Source: Pleurodeles waltl
Lineage: Eukaryota > Chordata > Amphibia > Caudata > Salamandridae
Reading direction: 5' to 3'
Length of the DNA: 64,000 nucleotides
NCBI RefSeq assembly: GCF_031143425.1
Contig: NC_090439.1
Span: 637,795,465-637,859,464, forward strand
The stretch's first letter is position 1. Each line of letters opens with the position of its first letter. The notes under the pieces were generated by a model. That model was not told where the DNA came from. It did not search any database and saw only the letters and a list, made by a program, of their open reading frames with translations. The position numbers were made by a program, and so were the translations under genes. Shown here one piece after another: positions 9,612 to 21,039 of this stretch.

Positions 9612-10440
9612 GCACCTGCAGAGGGCGCTAGACCACCACACACGGTTTCTTTGCTTTTAAGCAGTGTGAGACAGGGAGAATGCTTTACCAATAGGTAGTT
9701 TTCATTACTATGATTCTTCCTTCCAAGACCTCTTCTTAGTCCTTGCTTTCACTGAGTAGAGTCTTCCTCAGGAGAAAGACTTCCCGTTGTCAAAGTCGAA
9801 ACTTTTTAAATAAAAATACGTAACCTAAGCACTTCTGTTTTTGCAGCAAGTGGCCATAAATGATCAACCTAATGTCAGCTCCCCAGGAACCTATTACTAT
9901 ACCTACAGGGACGAAAGTGCCCCATCCTCAGTGAAGGAGAGAGGAATCCAACAACTGGAACGAGATGGTGGAACTATAGTATTGCAGATTACCGGTAATT
10001 AGGAAATTACTTCACCATTCCCTTCTACCTTATGGCCTTATTTGCATGAGGGAATACCTCAGCATTATGCAATCTATCTCAATACTAGAATGAGGATGCA
10101 CACCACATTATGGCCTCCTTGCCACACTCCTCTTTTAATGACATGAAACAACAGTGGAAATCAAGGGCGGAGTCTCTTATCCCCTGCCTCGGCCGGCAAT
10201 GAGGACATTCCCGTGCAGCAGAGAGCATGTCAGACAGACAGGCAGCCTCTTCAATTCAGCCCCGGAGGCGGTCACATTCTGGCGGCATGGTCCAAAGAAA
10301 TCAAGTTTCACCCACCTGCACGGGGAAACCGCGGAGGATCCAGTAACGTTGCGGTCAACTCTAGGATAACTCATGGATGTCAATTAACCGAAATGCCTGG
10401 GGTAGCGAAAGCGACATCACACGCCATTTGACCTTTACTT
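9612..10440. other. No recognisable gene
   Basis: Noncoding sequence with no long frame that looks like protein. A CpG-containing patch at 10160-10430 could be the edge of an unrecognised repeat. Confidence 0.5.
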
Positions 10441-10570
10441 TCAGTCACACACATGCTTACGCATAAATGAAAATTCACGCATATACACACATTCACGCAT
10501 ACACACACAATCACACATACACACACTGCCTCTCACATAATCACACACTCACCTGCAAGCATGCACACAA
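10441..10570. repeat. CA-rich microsatellite
   Basis: Interrupted ACACAC and CACGCATA / CACATACACAC tracts. Confidence 0.85.
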
Positions 10571-11238
10571 CGTACATTTAAAGGCTTTTTTTGCTTACCT
10601 CAGCTGACAGAGTCATATTCTGGCTAATTGTGCTTAGTTTTGTATTACATTAATGGTGAATAATATCTTATTATTCACTGTTAGTGTAATAAAAAAATGA
10701 CAGAAAGGAAGGAAAATAGAGCCCCAATCAACATCCAAAAGGACGAACTACCCCCTTTGTTTCTAACACTGATTTTGTCACCTCTGACAAAAAGACACCT
10801 CTGAGGCCAGTGCCAGGGCTTGCAAGCGGCAAGTCGGGGGTTGCTGGCCACCCCAAAGTGAAGTCCATGAAATGATTGTGTACGTCGTGATAGGGTCACC
10901 CAACTCAAGATAGACATCCAACAGATAATTTAGCGATATCATCTCGGGCGAAGGACTGAGAAAGACCAGGGACCAAAATACTTTTTTTAAAAGCACCTGA
11001 TGTAAAAAAACAAAAAAATGTGTTTGCTTCCTCTATGTAATAAATCTGTAAGATAACGAGTTTAATATGTCGCGGTTTGGTGTACTTTTGAGCAGTACAA
11101 TAATCCCTTGTGCAATTCTTTGCAAACCCTTCAGGGGAGGCGAAATTATGCAGGATATAGCCAATAATATGTGGTGAGAGTGGATAAAATAGGAGGATTC
11201 AAAGCCAACTCTATGTATGTTTTCAGAAGTGGTAACAA
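10571..11238. other. No gene seen; imperfect palindrome at about 10645-10693
   Basis: Noncoding. TATTACATTAATGGTGAATA and its near inverse TATTCACTGTTAGTGTAATA flank a very short loop, giving an imperfect palindrome of about 22-bp arms. Confidence 0.45.
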
Positions 11239-11872
11239 TAAGGGCCAGATTTATTGGCTGTGTGGCACAGGACATCTCAGCAAGTCACTTTGTTGCACTG
11301 CTCTATGTCACGTGGAAAGGGCATTAATGCACCGGATTTATCCAATATGGTGCAACCCTGTCCTTTCCCACTGCACTGGCACCGTTTTTGATGCCTAGCG
11401 CCAGTGCAGGCACCTTTGCACCATGGTGCAAGGATGTCTTCGTTGTAGGCAGGATTATATTTGTGCAGGAAGGTGCACCTTCCTGCACAAAAACAATTTG
11501 GGAGTTTTTTCCTCTTTCTATGTGTGCTGCGCAGCACGCATAGAAAGAAGCAAAACGAGGAATAAAGATGTTTCTCCTCATTGCATCTCCCCTGGGGAGG
11601 CGTAAGCTTTTGGCACACCTGGGAATGCATCAAAATCCATGGGTTTTGTGTGGGAAAAGCCATCATAACACCCATGAAACATCTCCCTTTACACAGAGTA
11701 AGACAATGCAGCAATTTGCACTGCCTTGCCTTACTCTAAATCTATGAGGCCATTCAGAGCCACGCAAAGTGGCTTTGCGTGGCCTCATAGATATGTTTCC
11801 AAGGTTTGCACCACCTTTGCATCACTAGATGTGACGCAACGGCGATGCAAACCTCCATAAATATGCCCCTAA
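11239..11872. mobile_element. Mariner-type MITE with internal palindromes
   Basis: The left end is AGGGCCAGATTTATTGG and the right end reads, in reverse complement, AGGGGCATATTTATGG. The left flank is TA and the right flank AA, compatible with a decayed TA duplication. Inside are a perfect 32-bp palindrome (11460-11491) and a 34-bp palindrome with one mismatch (11514-11547). No transposase frame. The same terminal motif is shared with elements at 33235, 52245 and 60572. Confidence 0.65.
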
Positions 11873-13043
11873 CTCTTTAAGACAGTTTTCCTGCCAAAGG
11901 GGACTAAATAAACCATGGGCCATTACAGCCAGAGACGACCTAAAAACAGTGGGAGAGGTGCCTTTCATAGCCATTTATTTAAATAGGTGGGACTTTTGAA
12001 AAACGTGTTTTGACAGAGCAGCCAAAGCTATCAGGGGCAGTGTCAGAGGTACCAAGGGTCCAACTTAGGGATAACACCTTTTGTTCCTGGCTAACCTTCA
12101 TTGACATACATGTGTTAATGGCACCCATATGTTAAAAACGAGTGTCATGAATGGCTTGGACACGTTGGAAGTATACAAAACAATGGGCGAGTATTCAGTT
12201 GATATTTCATTAATTCCTCTTTAGCTTTTGATGTCCTGATATTTCTGTATACCTTCAGTGTGCGCCAGTAGCGAAGGACTTTGAACCTGAGGCTATTCAG
12301 AAACATAATATGTCATCATAACGTGCTACCTGTGGGTCAACTAGAAAGCACAGTTCCTTCCGTGGTGCAAAGCAGGCATTTTCTTATCTTAATTGGAATC
12401 TTCATGTTCCTTATATGTCTTATCAAGAGCAACAGGAAGCAGACACGAGCAGGAAAACAAACAATAGATGAATGAAATGCCTGTCCCCTGGGTAGTAGTG
12501 AAGCAAAAGGCATTTCATTCATCCCTGGGTCACCTGACTCGAGAACCAGTGCACCCAGGAAGGAATGCAATGAATGCAGAACATATAGACCAGTTCCTAA
12601 GATAGAACATCCAGTTACACAAAGATTGTGATAGTAACAATCACGCTCAAATACATTTTGGCTAGTCATCCTAAATAGTTGATTGTTTTAATTAGCGTTA
12701 AGACATTAGAATGGCCAGTGAATTTTAAAGAAGGAGCATGCACAAGGGAAGATGATGACACGGGCTGCTACATTCCCTTGTTGGTTTCATGAGTACGCTT
12801 AGTACTCGAGTTAAATGCACACGTGAGAAACCACTAGAGGCGGCCGTAGGTGAGGACTTAGTCATCCATTTTGATAAACTGTGAGCATCCACTCAAGATT
12901 GAGGCAAACCATTTAGCACTCTATACCTGAGACCCAAACTATTTTCCAGGGTTTCAAGCAGAAAATTATGGTCAAAGAGATGGAATACTGTTGTTAACTA
13001 TTTCAAGCTTAATCTGCCTAAATCAGCCTCAAAAAAATTCTAA
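11873..13043. other. No gene seen; contains one perfect 16-bp-arm hairpin
   Basis: Noncoding. The only structure found is GATGAATGAAATGCCT (12467-12482) facing AGGCATTTCATTCATC (12508-12523) across a 25-bp loop. Confidence 0.5.
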
Positions 13044-13520
13044 AAAAACCCAGGGTCAAATTTATCAAAGAGTTGTGTTGCACTTGCACCATGCAAGGGG
13101 CCGCAAGGGCAACAAAAGGACTAAGTCAGATTTATCAAGCCATGCAAGATCACCATGCATGGCCCTAAGTGGTTTAATAAATGTGAAGTAACACAACGCA
13201 TAGTATATCACTGTGTTGCGTTACTCGGCCTCAAGAATGCGTTCCATGGGTGAAGTGTTGGTGTTCCTACACATCCACATATGGTTTGTGGGGCATTCCC
13301 AGAATTACCATTACTGGTAGACCTGGGAATGCGTCAAAATGATACGCCTTACCAAAGAAGGTGTAATAAGGAAAAATATCTTTATTTTTCATCTTTCATG
13401 GTGCATTCCGCACTACACAAAGAAAGAGGAAAATGCCTCATACGATTGTTTATTGTGCAGGAAGGTTCCCCTTCCTGCATAAAAACAATCCTGCCTGCAT
13501 TGATGCAGGGCAGTACATTG
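13044..13520. mobile_element. MITE related to 11239-11872, right end lost
   Basis: Begins near GGGTCAAATTTATCAAAG and contains GTGCAGGAAGG facing CCTTCCTGCA at about 13455-13482, the counterpart of the 32-bp palindrome in the neighbouring MITE. The Ngaro-like repeat starts at 13521, so it probably interrupts this element. Confidence 0.5.
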
Positions 13521-13808
13521 TGCACGGGCCACCCCAATCACGGGAGCCCCGATTATAGCGGCGCCGCTGGACTGGAAGGGGGTGGTGGTTGGGGAGTGAC
13601 AGATGCCCCGGTCCCCACCCCAGTACAGCTGCGCAGCCGATTGGCTGTTTGGGCTGCCGCGGCCCCGGGTGCACTTTTGTGTTTCCAGGGTCCCGCGCAG
13701 CGAAGACATCACGGGCTTTGCCTTTAAAAGATGGCTGTGGTGGGAGGGCACGTCTCTTGCTTGCGCTCGCTGACCAGACCCAGGGCTCTAACGACCTCCG
13801 GAAAGAAC
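13521..13808 (+). repeat. Left copy (A1) of Ngaro-like direct repeat
   Basis: Starts TGCACGGGCCACCC and ends near AGGGCTCTAACGACC. It aligns along its length with 16782-17032. Confidence 0.8.
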
Positions 13809-14010
13809 CTGTGCTGCTCCTCAGCCCCCACCCTTTCTTCTCTGTTTTTTCTCCTTTCTTGCAGATTTACAGTGAGGATGATGATGACAGCTGGAGGGAC
13901 TGTGTAAGCAGGCCAGCACGCCTCACGGATAGCTGTATGGGTTCAAGCTGAGCTCACCTGACCCGAGTTTACCTCGGTGGCGGCTTCTGTGGGGCTCCTG
14001 GGGCTTCTGG

Positions 14011-14529
14011 GTGAGGGGCCTTGGGGCTAGATCCAACGAGGAACTGGGCCTTTTTACAGATGCATCAGGCAGTGAAAGTTTTGGGGCTATAGTTGGTATG
14101 GCCAGGTGTGCTCAGCGATGGCCCTTGCAATGGGTCCAGGAGGGCCTAGTGGCTAATATTGGTTTCCTTGAGCTATTTTCAATTCTAGTGGCATTGTCAA
14201 TCTGGCCAGAGAGATTTCAGAACCAATCTGTGATCTTCTGGTCTTATAACATGTTGGTTGTTGAGAGCACTAACCAGCAAGCAGCCAGGTGTAAGATGAT
14301 CCTGAGGCTACTGAAAGAGACAGTGTTACTGTGTTTCAGGATGAATGTGACTTTCAGAGCTAAACACGTGCCTGGTGTTCTAAATAATGCTGCTGACACC
14401 CTCTTCTGTTTTAAGATGCAGGTTTTCAGGTCTTACCTCCCAGGAGCAGAAGAGTTCACTACGCCCTTCCTGGAGCATCTGGGGCAGATTGGTGCCAAGA
14501 AATACCGGACCTCATGGCAGCCAGCTTAG
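14011..14529 (+). pseudogene. DIRS/Ngaro RNase H domain fragment
   Basis: An open frame of 172 codons with DIRS-type RNase H landmarks: LFTDASGSESFGAIVG (first catalytic Asp), FLELFSILVALSIW (Glu helix), VIFWSYNMLVVESTNQQ (where DN is expected, YN is found, so a catalytic Asp is lost) and FRAKHVPGVLNNAADTL with the last Asp. The reverse transcriptase that should precede it is absent; upstream sequence runs into the left direct repeat within about 200 bp. The domain would degrade the RNA strand during reverse transcription. Confidence 0.82.
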
Positions 14530-14547
14530 CATCCGGAACAAAGAAGG

Positions 14548-15368
14548 CTTATCAGGGAGTATTTGCAGCCTATATTAATTTCCTGGGTGGGGTAGGATCA
14601 TCTCCTAGTTTTGATGCATCTTCACTCTCGGCATTTTTGGAGTTTTTGAGGGGGTGAGGAAGTCTATTGCATGTACCAGGCATCACACTGCAGCTATTTC
14701 TTTCTTTCCACAGCTGCGGGGGGTGCCTGATAGAAGCAAAATTGTTCATGGTGAGAAGAGTCCTTAAGGGCTGGCAGCTGATCCAGGGCGCTACGCCAGA
14801 CTTTAGCCATCCTATGGATGCGGCAAAGTTACGAGCCTTGCTAGCCGCATCAGATTGCATTTGTATTTCTCCTTTGGAGGTGACCTTATTTAAGTCAGCC
14901 TTTACCCTGGCCTTTTATGGGGCCTTCAGATTGGGCGAACTGGTGGCTAGGAATAAGGGGGACATCACAGGAGGGCTTCAGTTGGTAGATGTTTATTGGC
15001 TGGAAGGATCTGGGTCCTTGGTGATCAACATCTGTCGTTCAAAGACGGACCAGGAGGGGGGATCACATCCTACTGTGAAGAGCCCTGGGTAGTGAGTGTT
15101 GTCCTATACATAACTTGGAGGCCTTCTTAGCACAGCGCCATCCGGGGTCCGTTGGTGCGGTTTTGATACATGCTGACGGCCACTCACCAGGTACCAGTTC
15201 TCACAGGTGCTCAAGTGCTCCTTTTCAACAGCAGGTTTGGATGCCTCTAAGTTTGGCACTCACTCCTTTAGGAGAGGGGCAGCCATGGCAGTGGTGGCAA
15301 TGGGGTTTTGTGGAGCGGCGGTTAGGAGAATTGGCAGGTGGTCCTCGGACTGCTACAAACAATTTGTG
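14548..15368 (+). pseudogene. DIRS/Ngaro tyrosine recombinase, frameshifted
   Basis: The N-terminal core-binding part is visible as YQGVFAAYINFL (from about 14555). The catalytic part follows in other frames: FYGAFRLGELVA with the first Arg (about 14920), SKTDQ (about 15040), THSFRRGAA with the His-x-x-Arg pair (CAC at 15261-15263) and GRWSSDCYKQFV with the nucleophile Tyr (TAC at 15354-15356). At least two frame changes separate these motifs, so the gene is dead although every catalytic motif can still be read. The recombinase would insert the circular cDNA intermediate by strand exchange. It follows RNase H directly, as in DIRS-order elements. Confidence 0.8.
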
Positions 15369-15464
15369 AGATTGCATATGCTATGAGTTAATGTCCTTTA
15401 AACTTTGATTTCTCTGTACTCTCTGTAGGTGTCCGTGAGAACTGGTTGATGGTCCTGAAAGTTC

Positions 15465-16020
15465 AGTTTCATGCAGGAGCTGGCAGGGGTCACTGATGTG
15501 TGGGTAATCGGCCACTCTCATGTCCGATGGGCAGGTGAACTATATGTAATTGTATATGTACTGCAATACGCACATTGAAGGCTAGTTTTCGTCTTTCTTT
15601 CTTTGGCCGAGGCGGGCTGTGGCTCACTCAGTTAAGGACAGTTCTGGACTCAATGCGGACCTCAGGGTGCTTATCACCAGACATCATCATTTTGCATCTT
15701 GGGGTAATGATTTGGTCTCGCTAGGGCGCAGGCAGCTGTTTGAGCTGGTGGTATCGGAGGCTGGTTGGTTTCCAGAGGCAGCTCTTGCTTCGTCGAACAT
15801 GATTCCTCGTAGGCTGTGGAGAGGCGGTCTTTCAGATAAAGCCCTTAATGACTCAGTGAGAAAGTCAATAACAATCTGGCCAAGTTGTTTCGGACTCCAA
15901 GGTTAGGTGTGGTCTCACATAGCTGCATTCATGGAGAAGGTTTCTTCCTGCAGCATAGCGTATATCTTTCTCAAGTTGGTTATGAAATGTTTTGGAGATC
16001 TTGCTCGCCTGGTTGTGTCA
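15465..16020 (+). pseudogene. SGNH-hydrolase-like domain downstream of the recombinase
   Basis: In shifting frames the region gives DVWVIGHSHVRWAG (about 15500, resembling the block I Ser motif), then IIILHLG followed after a one-base shift by GNDLVSLGRR (about 15685-15730, resembling block III G-x-N-D), and finally VYLSQVGYEMFWR (about 15959-15998), where the family would show a D-x-x-H block ahead of LS. The block V Asp and His are not preserved. Some vertebrate Ngaro-type elements are reported to carry an SGNH-like hydrolase of unknown purpose; I infer the same here. The motif order supports it, but the frame is badly broken. Confidence 0.5.
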
Positions 16021-16781
16021 TTGTACTTGGTAAGGGGAACTCTGCTGTGGGGGAGGCCACATAGTCGGTTAACTATGTGGGCCTGTGGTGGGGCGAGATT
16101 ATGACTAGGAATACAAATGGGTACCTTTTCTTATAGGAACAGGATGGCAAGCTAATTGGACTCTCCAAGGAGTGCTGGCTGGGAAGTAAGGACGACATCA
16201 GGAGGCGCAGGGGTTGCGAGCTGTTGCTGGCATCTGGCCCAGAAGGCCAACCACCTGCGCATGTGCAAAAGGCCTAAAACGAGCACTGGCCCTTGGGGGG
16301 TGTAGCCTGAGAGTTGCGGTGGCACCTGAGGTAGGTATCCCGGTGGGCAGGCAGGTCCCCTCCTTGGTAATACAGTTTGGGAAGGGATGCGAATCCCCTT
16401 ATGGAGATCCTACCGCTGGGATTCATAGCGGGAGAAGGGGCACTACCCAAACAGTCATGATCTCATTCACAACCACCAACATTAGGGTACACAGGAGAGA
16501 ACTGTTTTACTCAGTGTTCGGAATTTGGATGTATTAGCGTACTCTGTTAAGGCTAGGCATCCATCGGAAACCCTGTAAATACTTTGTAAATATGATTGTG
16601 GTTATTGTGTATAATTTTAATGATAATGATCAATTAATGTGAAAATAAAAATACGCCCTGGGGTTCACGACCCCTAAACCCAAAGAAGTATGGCTGAACT
16701 ATAAAGAAGGCTTGGGGAGAGGTGAGAGGTTGTTGGTGGGTGGTTGTTGGTGGGAGGAGGCCTCGGAGATACCCAGCCATA
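16021..16781 (+). other. 3' untranslated part of the Ngaro-like element
   Basis: No convincing protein. An AATAAA poly(A) signal is at 16644-16649, about 130 bp before the right direct repeat. Confidence 0.45.
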
Positions 16782-17032
16782 TGCACGGGCCACCCCCAAT
16801 CATGGGAGCCCCGCTTATGGCGACAGCACTGGGCTGGAAGGGGAAGAGGGTGGGGGTCGGGGAGCGACAGGCACCCTGGCTCCCACCCCGGTACAACAGT
16901 GCAGCCGACTGGCTGTTTGGGCCATGCACAGTGATGACATCATGGGCCCTGCCTTTAAAGGGCGACCACGGTCACCGGGCGCGTCTTGTGCTCGCCGGCC
17001 CAACCCAGGGCTCTAACGACCCCTGGAAAGAA
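16782..17032 (+). repeat. Right copy (A2) of Ngaro-like direct repeat
   Basis: Starts TGCACGGGCCACCC like the left copy and ends in AGGGCTCTAACGACC plus GGAAAGAA. The two copies are clearly diverged, implying an old insertion. Confidence 0.8.
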
Positions 17033-20000
17033 ATACCCACCCGCCTACCCAGTCTGAATTTCAGGTTTTTCAGCCTTTGAACTTGAAAAGGACAGTTTCT
17101 CGTCTCTTCAGGACAGAAAATGGGTCCCCACAGATCACTGAATCACCCTCTACTATTAGCTTTCATTTTAGTCTTCAACTTGAGCCAATAATTGCCCATT
17201 GAGTCCCTGGTATCCGCCGTGCATTGCCGAAAATATGCAGCCTCCTCACACGGTTAACTTCACATTTAGGTGCTAGGCAGTAATATGTTCCAAACATTTG
17301 CCAAAGGAGTAAGACCCCTTGTCAGGCTACTGCATGTGAAAACATCCAATGTTGTAAAGTCGTCAAGTGCTCGAAAATATGTAAAGTATGGTTTGCGAGG
17401 GTGCACTTTGTAAAAGTGCCACATAGCTGTGCAAAGGCATTTGTGAATCAAACCCTAAATAAATACCTATATCAGCTGCCCTTGTGTCAGGCTTGAACCA
17501 CAACCCGGTTCTGAGTTAAAAGATTATTTCTTGGTTTCGAGGTCAGTTTTGTCTCTAACCATATTACACATCTTTGAGGAAAAAGATGAACGAGATGGTA
17601 GCGGTATTGTTTTAATCTGAATGAAAAACAAACGTTGGCTTATGATCCATCAACAGCAGTCAGCACCGTTTGGAAAACAAAAGCACAGATAATATCAACA
17701 GAAGTGGTAGTTCTGACGTGTACACGAGTAAACTACGACGTATAATCCAATACTTTACAATGAGCACCGCTTGATGCATTTGTACTTTTCAACGCGTTTG
17801 TAATTTGAAACGAATAAAATGTAATTCTCTAATGATTTAATAACAGAGCAAGCTAGAAAAACCGAAACTTTCAAACCTGCAATAATTTGGAAATTCTCTT
17901 ATCCCACTAAATAAAGGTATAAACTTGAATGAATTAGAAATATTTTTAAGTACCTGTAGTTTTCCTCCAAAGAGCAAATGGCCATATTCACAAAACATTG
18001 TATGAAGTTGGGCCTAATTTAGGTGCCCAAAATAATCACTTTACAAATGTAAGTTCCAAGTCTTTAATTAGAAAGCCAGATTAATGTGTACTTGCAAATG
18101 CGCTGATTACATCAGTTTGACACATTTGTCGAAGTGACAAGTTTAGAGTTAAGGACAAGTGTGTGAGCATTCTTGGACGTGCCAACTTAAAAAAAGTAGG
18201 TGAACACCGACAAACCTATAACTTTGTGAGTATTCGCATACCTATGCCGGTAGTTTGTCACCTGAGAACTCCACCCAGCCATACATCTATAAAAAGCAGA
18301 AGCAAGTGTGTTTCCAGGGTGGCCTTGGGGAGGAACACTCCCAGTAATGGCAGCCTCTTCAAGGGGCTTTTCTGTGGGGAAAAATATTTTTCCAGCAGAA
18401 CAAAGGTACTTCTTCTAAAGTACATTTGTGTTGGAGTTAGACAGGCAGACTGTTCCAACTGATGCCAATTGTAGAAATATTCATTTTATTCACTGGATTC
18501 CTCCAGCAAGATTATCACTGGAGCAAAGGTCCTTAAAAATTGTGAGATTCTTTGTCAATCCCTGAACAGTCGGAAATCTGCTCCAAGGGTAGAAGTTCCA
18601 AAAAGGAACAGATGTTCTACTTTCCAATGAGAAAGGTCTGAATCATTCCCTTTGATGAATGCGGTGTATAAATATGCTTTTTTCAGCGCTGGTGCATGCC
18701 GCAGAATGTGAGCAAACATTCAGTGGTAGGCCGTTGCTGCACTATTGATCATGTCAAAAGATTTGAATGGCACATACTTCACATCTTTTGAACTTCCTCC
18801 TCCAAATAACTTTATAAGTTATCGGCTTATTTTTATAAACGTTTCACTGATTAACAACTAACACGTGGAAGCAAAGGCTAATGATAAGTGAATGGATTTC
18901 AGCGCTTGACATTTTTAAGATTTCTTGTCTATTTTTAGTGCACACCTGCTATCTCGTGACATACCCACTATACTGCAGTACAAACAGTTTGTCATACTTT
19001 TCAAACTGTTTTTTGTGCAAAAAGAAACAATCTGTTATGTGAGGCAAACTTATTTAGTGTTGTTTGTTGAATTTTGGGCTTTTTGGAATAAGGGAACCTA
19101 CTAAAAAATATGAAGTCCTACCTGGCACAGGTGTGTACCAACAAATTGTGCATTTTAAAGTATTTTAGAGATCCACAGCATCTCTGAAGCACTCCAGGAG
19201 AATTACGGTTTTCAGAGTTTCCACTTAATAAGTCTATGAATCCTAACTCTTCACCTGTGGGTCGTCTTTAGAGCAGATACTCCGTAGTCATGGGGGTTAA
19301 GGCAAGTGTGTAATTGCACATTTATTTTTTCCTCATACAAACTATTTTCTGTGTGAAGAAATCCATTAATCTACATCCTGTGACAGGATAAGTGTGCTTG
19401 TGCCACCTTGCACTATTTATTGCACCACTTCACAACTATTTGGACTAAGTGTAAACTTAGAAGTACAATGAGTGTGTGAAAAGCATTGCCCCACAAATCT
19501 TTGACTTTGACGATACTTATTGGCGTTGCCAGTTCTCTTAACACTCTAGTGGTAACACCCTTCCCCAGCGTACCGTATACATTTGACTGTGGAAAAGCTA
19601 CCTATCATGCAGAAAGTATTTAATGCAAACTGTGAGCAGATATTCCCGCAGACCCTTATTTTGTGACTTATGAATTGGATTCGCAGTCGCTGCTTTTTGT
19701 ACGCATGCGTAAAAGCTTCTACGAACAAGGCCCAGAGACCGTTGATCCATTGCCTTTGAGTTGCCAGTCATCTTACAATAATAAACCTTCCATAAAATGT
19801 GCAGTGCAACCTTTGTTGATTGCTGTGTCGAAGTCGAGCCTGGACATGCCCCAGATGGTTGGGTTAAACTGGGGGATGAATGAGGGGTTACTGTAAACCA
19901 ATATGTCTTTCCTCACTGGAATCTGGGGCCAACCTTTTGGAGTTGGCCCTCGTGAATGTAGTCGAGCACTGGGAGCTAAACACAGCCTATAACGATATAT

Positions 20001-20105
20001 TAATAACAGTCCACATTGTATTATGTGAGCGCAGAGGGAGAGAGACTGTCACCAGGAGGATTTGAGGGTAGACGTCAAATTATATCCATGCAGTTAGACT
20101 TAACA
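17033..20105. other. About 3.1 kb without recognisable gene or repeat family
   Basis: AT-rich noncoding sequence. No frame above 100 codons and none that resembles a protein family. I found no terminal repeats, tRNA or long hairpins. Confidence 0.5.
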
Positions 20106-21039
20106 TGTGATATTTCTACAGCCTTTTTCCCTTCACTCCCCCATTTTTGTTAAACTTGTTTTCATCCTGTGTGCGCTATCTGTGCACTTTCCCCCGTTAA
20201 CCAGAGGTAAAGTGGTTGTGCTCTCTCTCTTTAACATGGTAAAATTGGCCTAATTAGCATAATTAATTTACTTATAATTCCCTAGAAAATGGTACTACAT
20301 GTAACCCATGACTGTATATGAAATGCTACTAGTGGGCAGCAGCATTTATTGTACCACTCACAAAAGTAGCACCGCTAAACCTGACAGGCCTGCCACTGCA
20401 GCTGTGAGTGCAGTTTTAAACTGCTATTTCATCGTGGAAAAATAATCTTTTTGCCAGGCCTAAACATTCCTTTTTAATACTTATAAATCACCCGTAAGGT
20501 GGTCCTACCAGCTATTAGGGCAGAGTGCATGGTATTTAAAAAGTAGGATATGTGTACTTAATTGTTACATGTCCTGGTGGCGAAGATGGCAGCTAAACAG
20601 GACGCTTTCTAAAATAATATTTTCGATGGATATATCTTAGTCTGGATTGGTTTCTGCATAGTATCTTTGGAGGATTGAAGAAATTGATTTAGACTCTCTG
20701 AGGATTTGGAATTGATTTAATGCAGCAAACAGAAAAGAATTAACCAACTGTTTTTAATGTTTCTTGTATAGGTTTTTGATCCATTGGAATATGTATTATT
20801 CTTCTTTCTATCTATCACAAGCACTTTTTCTCACACTACCTGTCCTTTGGTGTGTTGTTTTATCAGATGGGCTGTCCATCTAGGATGAATATATTAAATT
20901 GATATTTATGTATAAGTAACTAAATGAATATTATATTTGTATGAATAAATAGTTTGTTTGTTTTTCACCTGTGCTGTTTTATGATATATAAACAATTTGT
21001 TTTCCCCCGTTAGGGCATTGTTGTATGTAATGATTATCT

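Larger units (their letters stand above)
13521..17032 (+). mobile_element. Ngaro/DIRS-like tyrosine-recombinase retroelement, internally deleted
   Basis: Two direct copies of a 250-290 bp GC-rich repeat (13521-13808 and 16782-17032) flank remnants of RNase H, tyrosine recombinase and an SGNH-hydrolase-like frame, in that order on the plus strand, with an AATAAA signal ahead of the right copy. Direct rather than inverted repeats, plus the SGNH-like region, point to the Ngaro branch of the DIRS order rather than DIRS1 itself. gag and the reverse transcriptase are missing. The expected B repeats of a split-direct-repeat element could not be identified. Such elements integrate by recombinase without target duplication, and none is seen. 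Confidence 0.7.
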
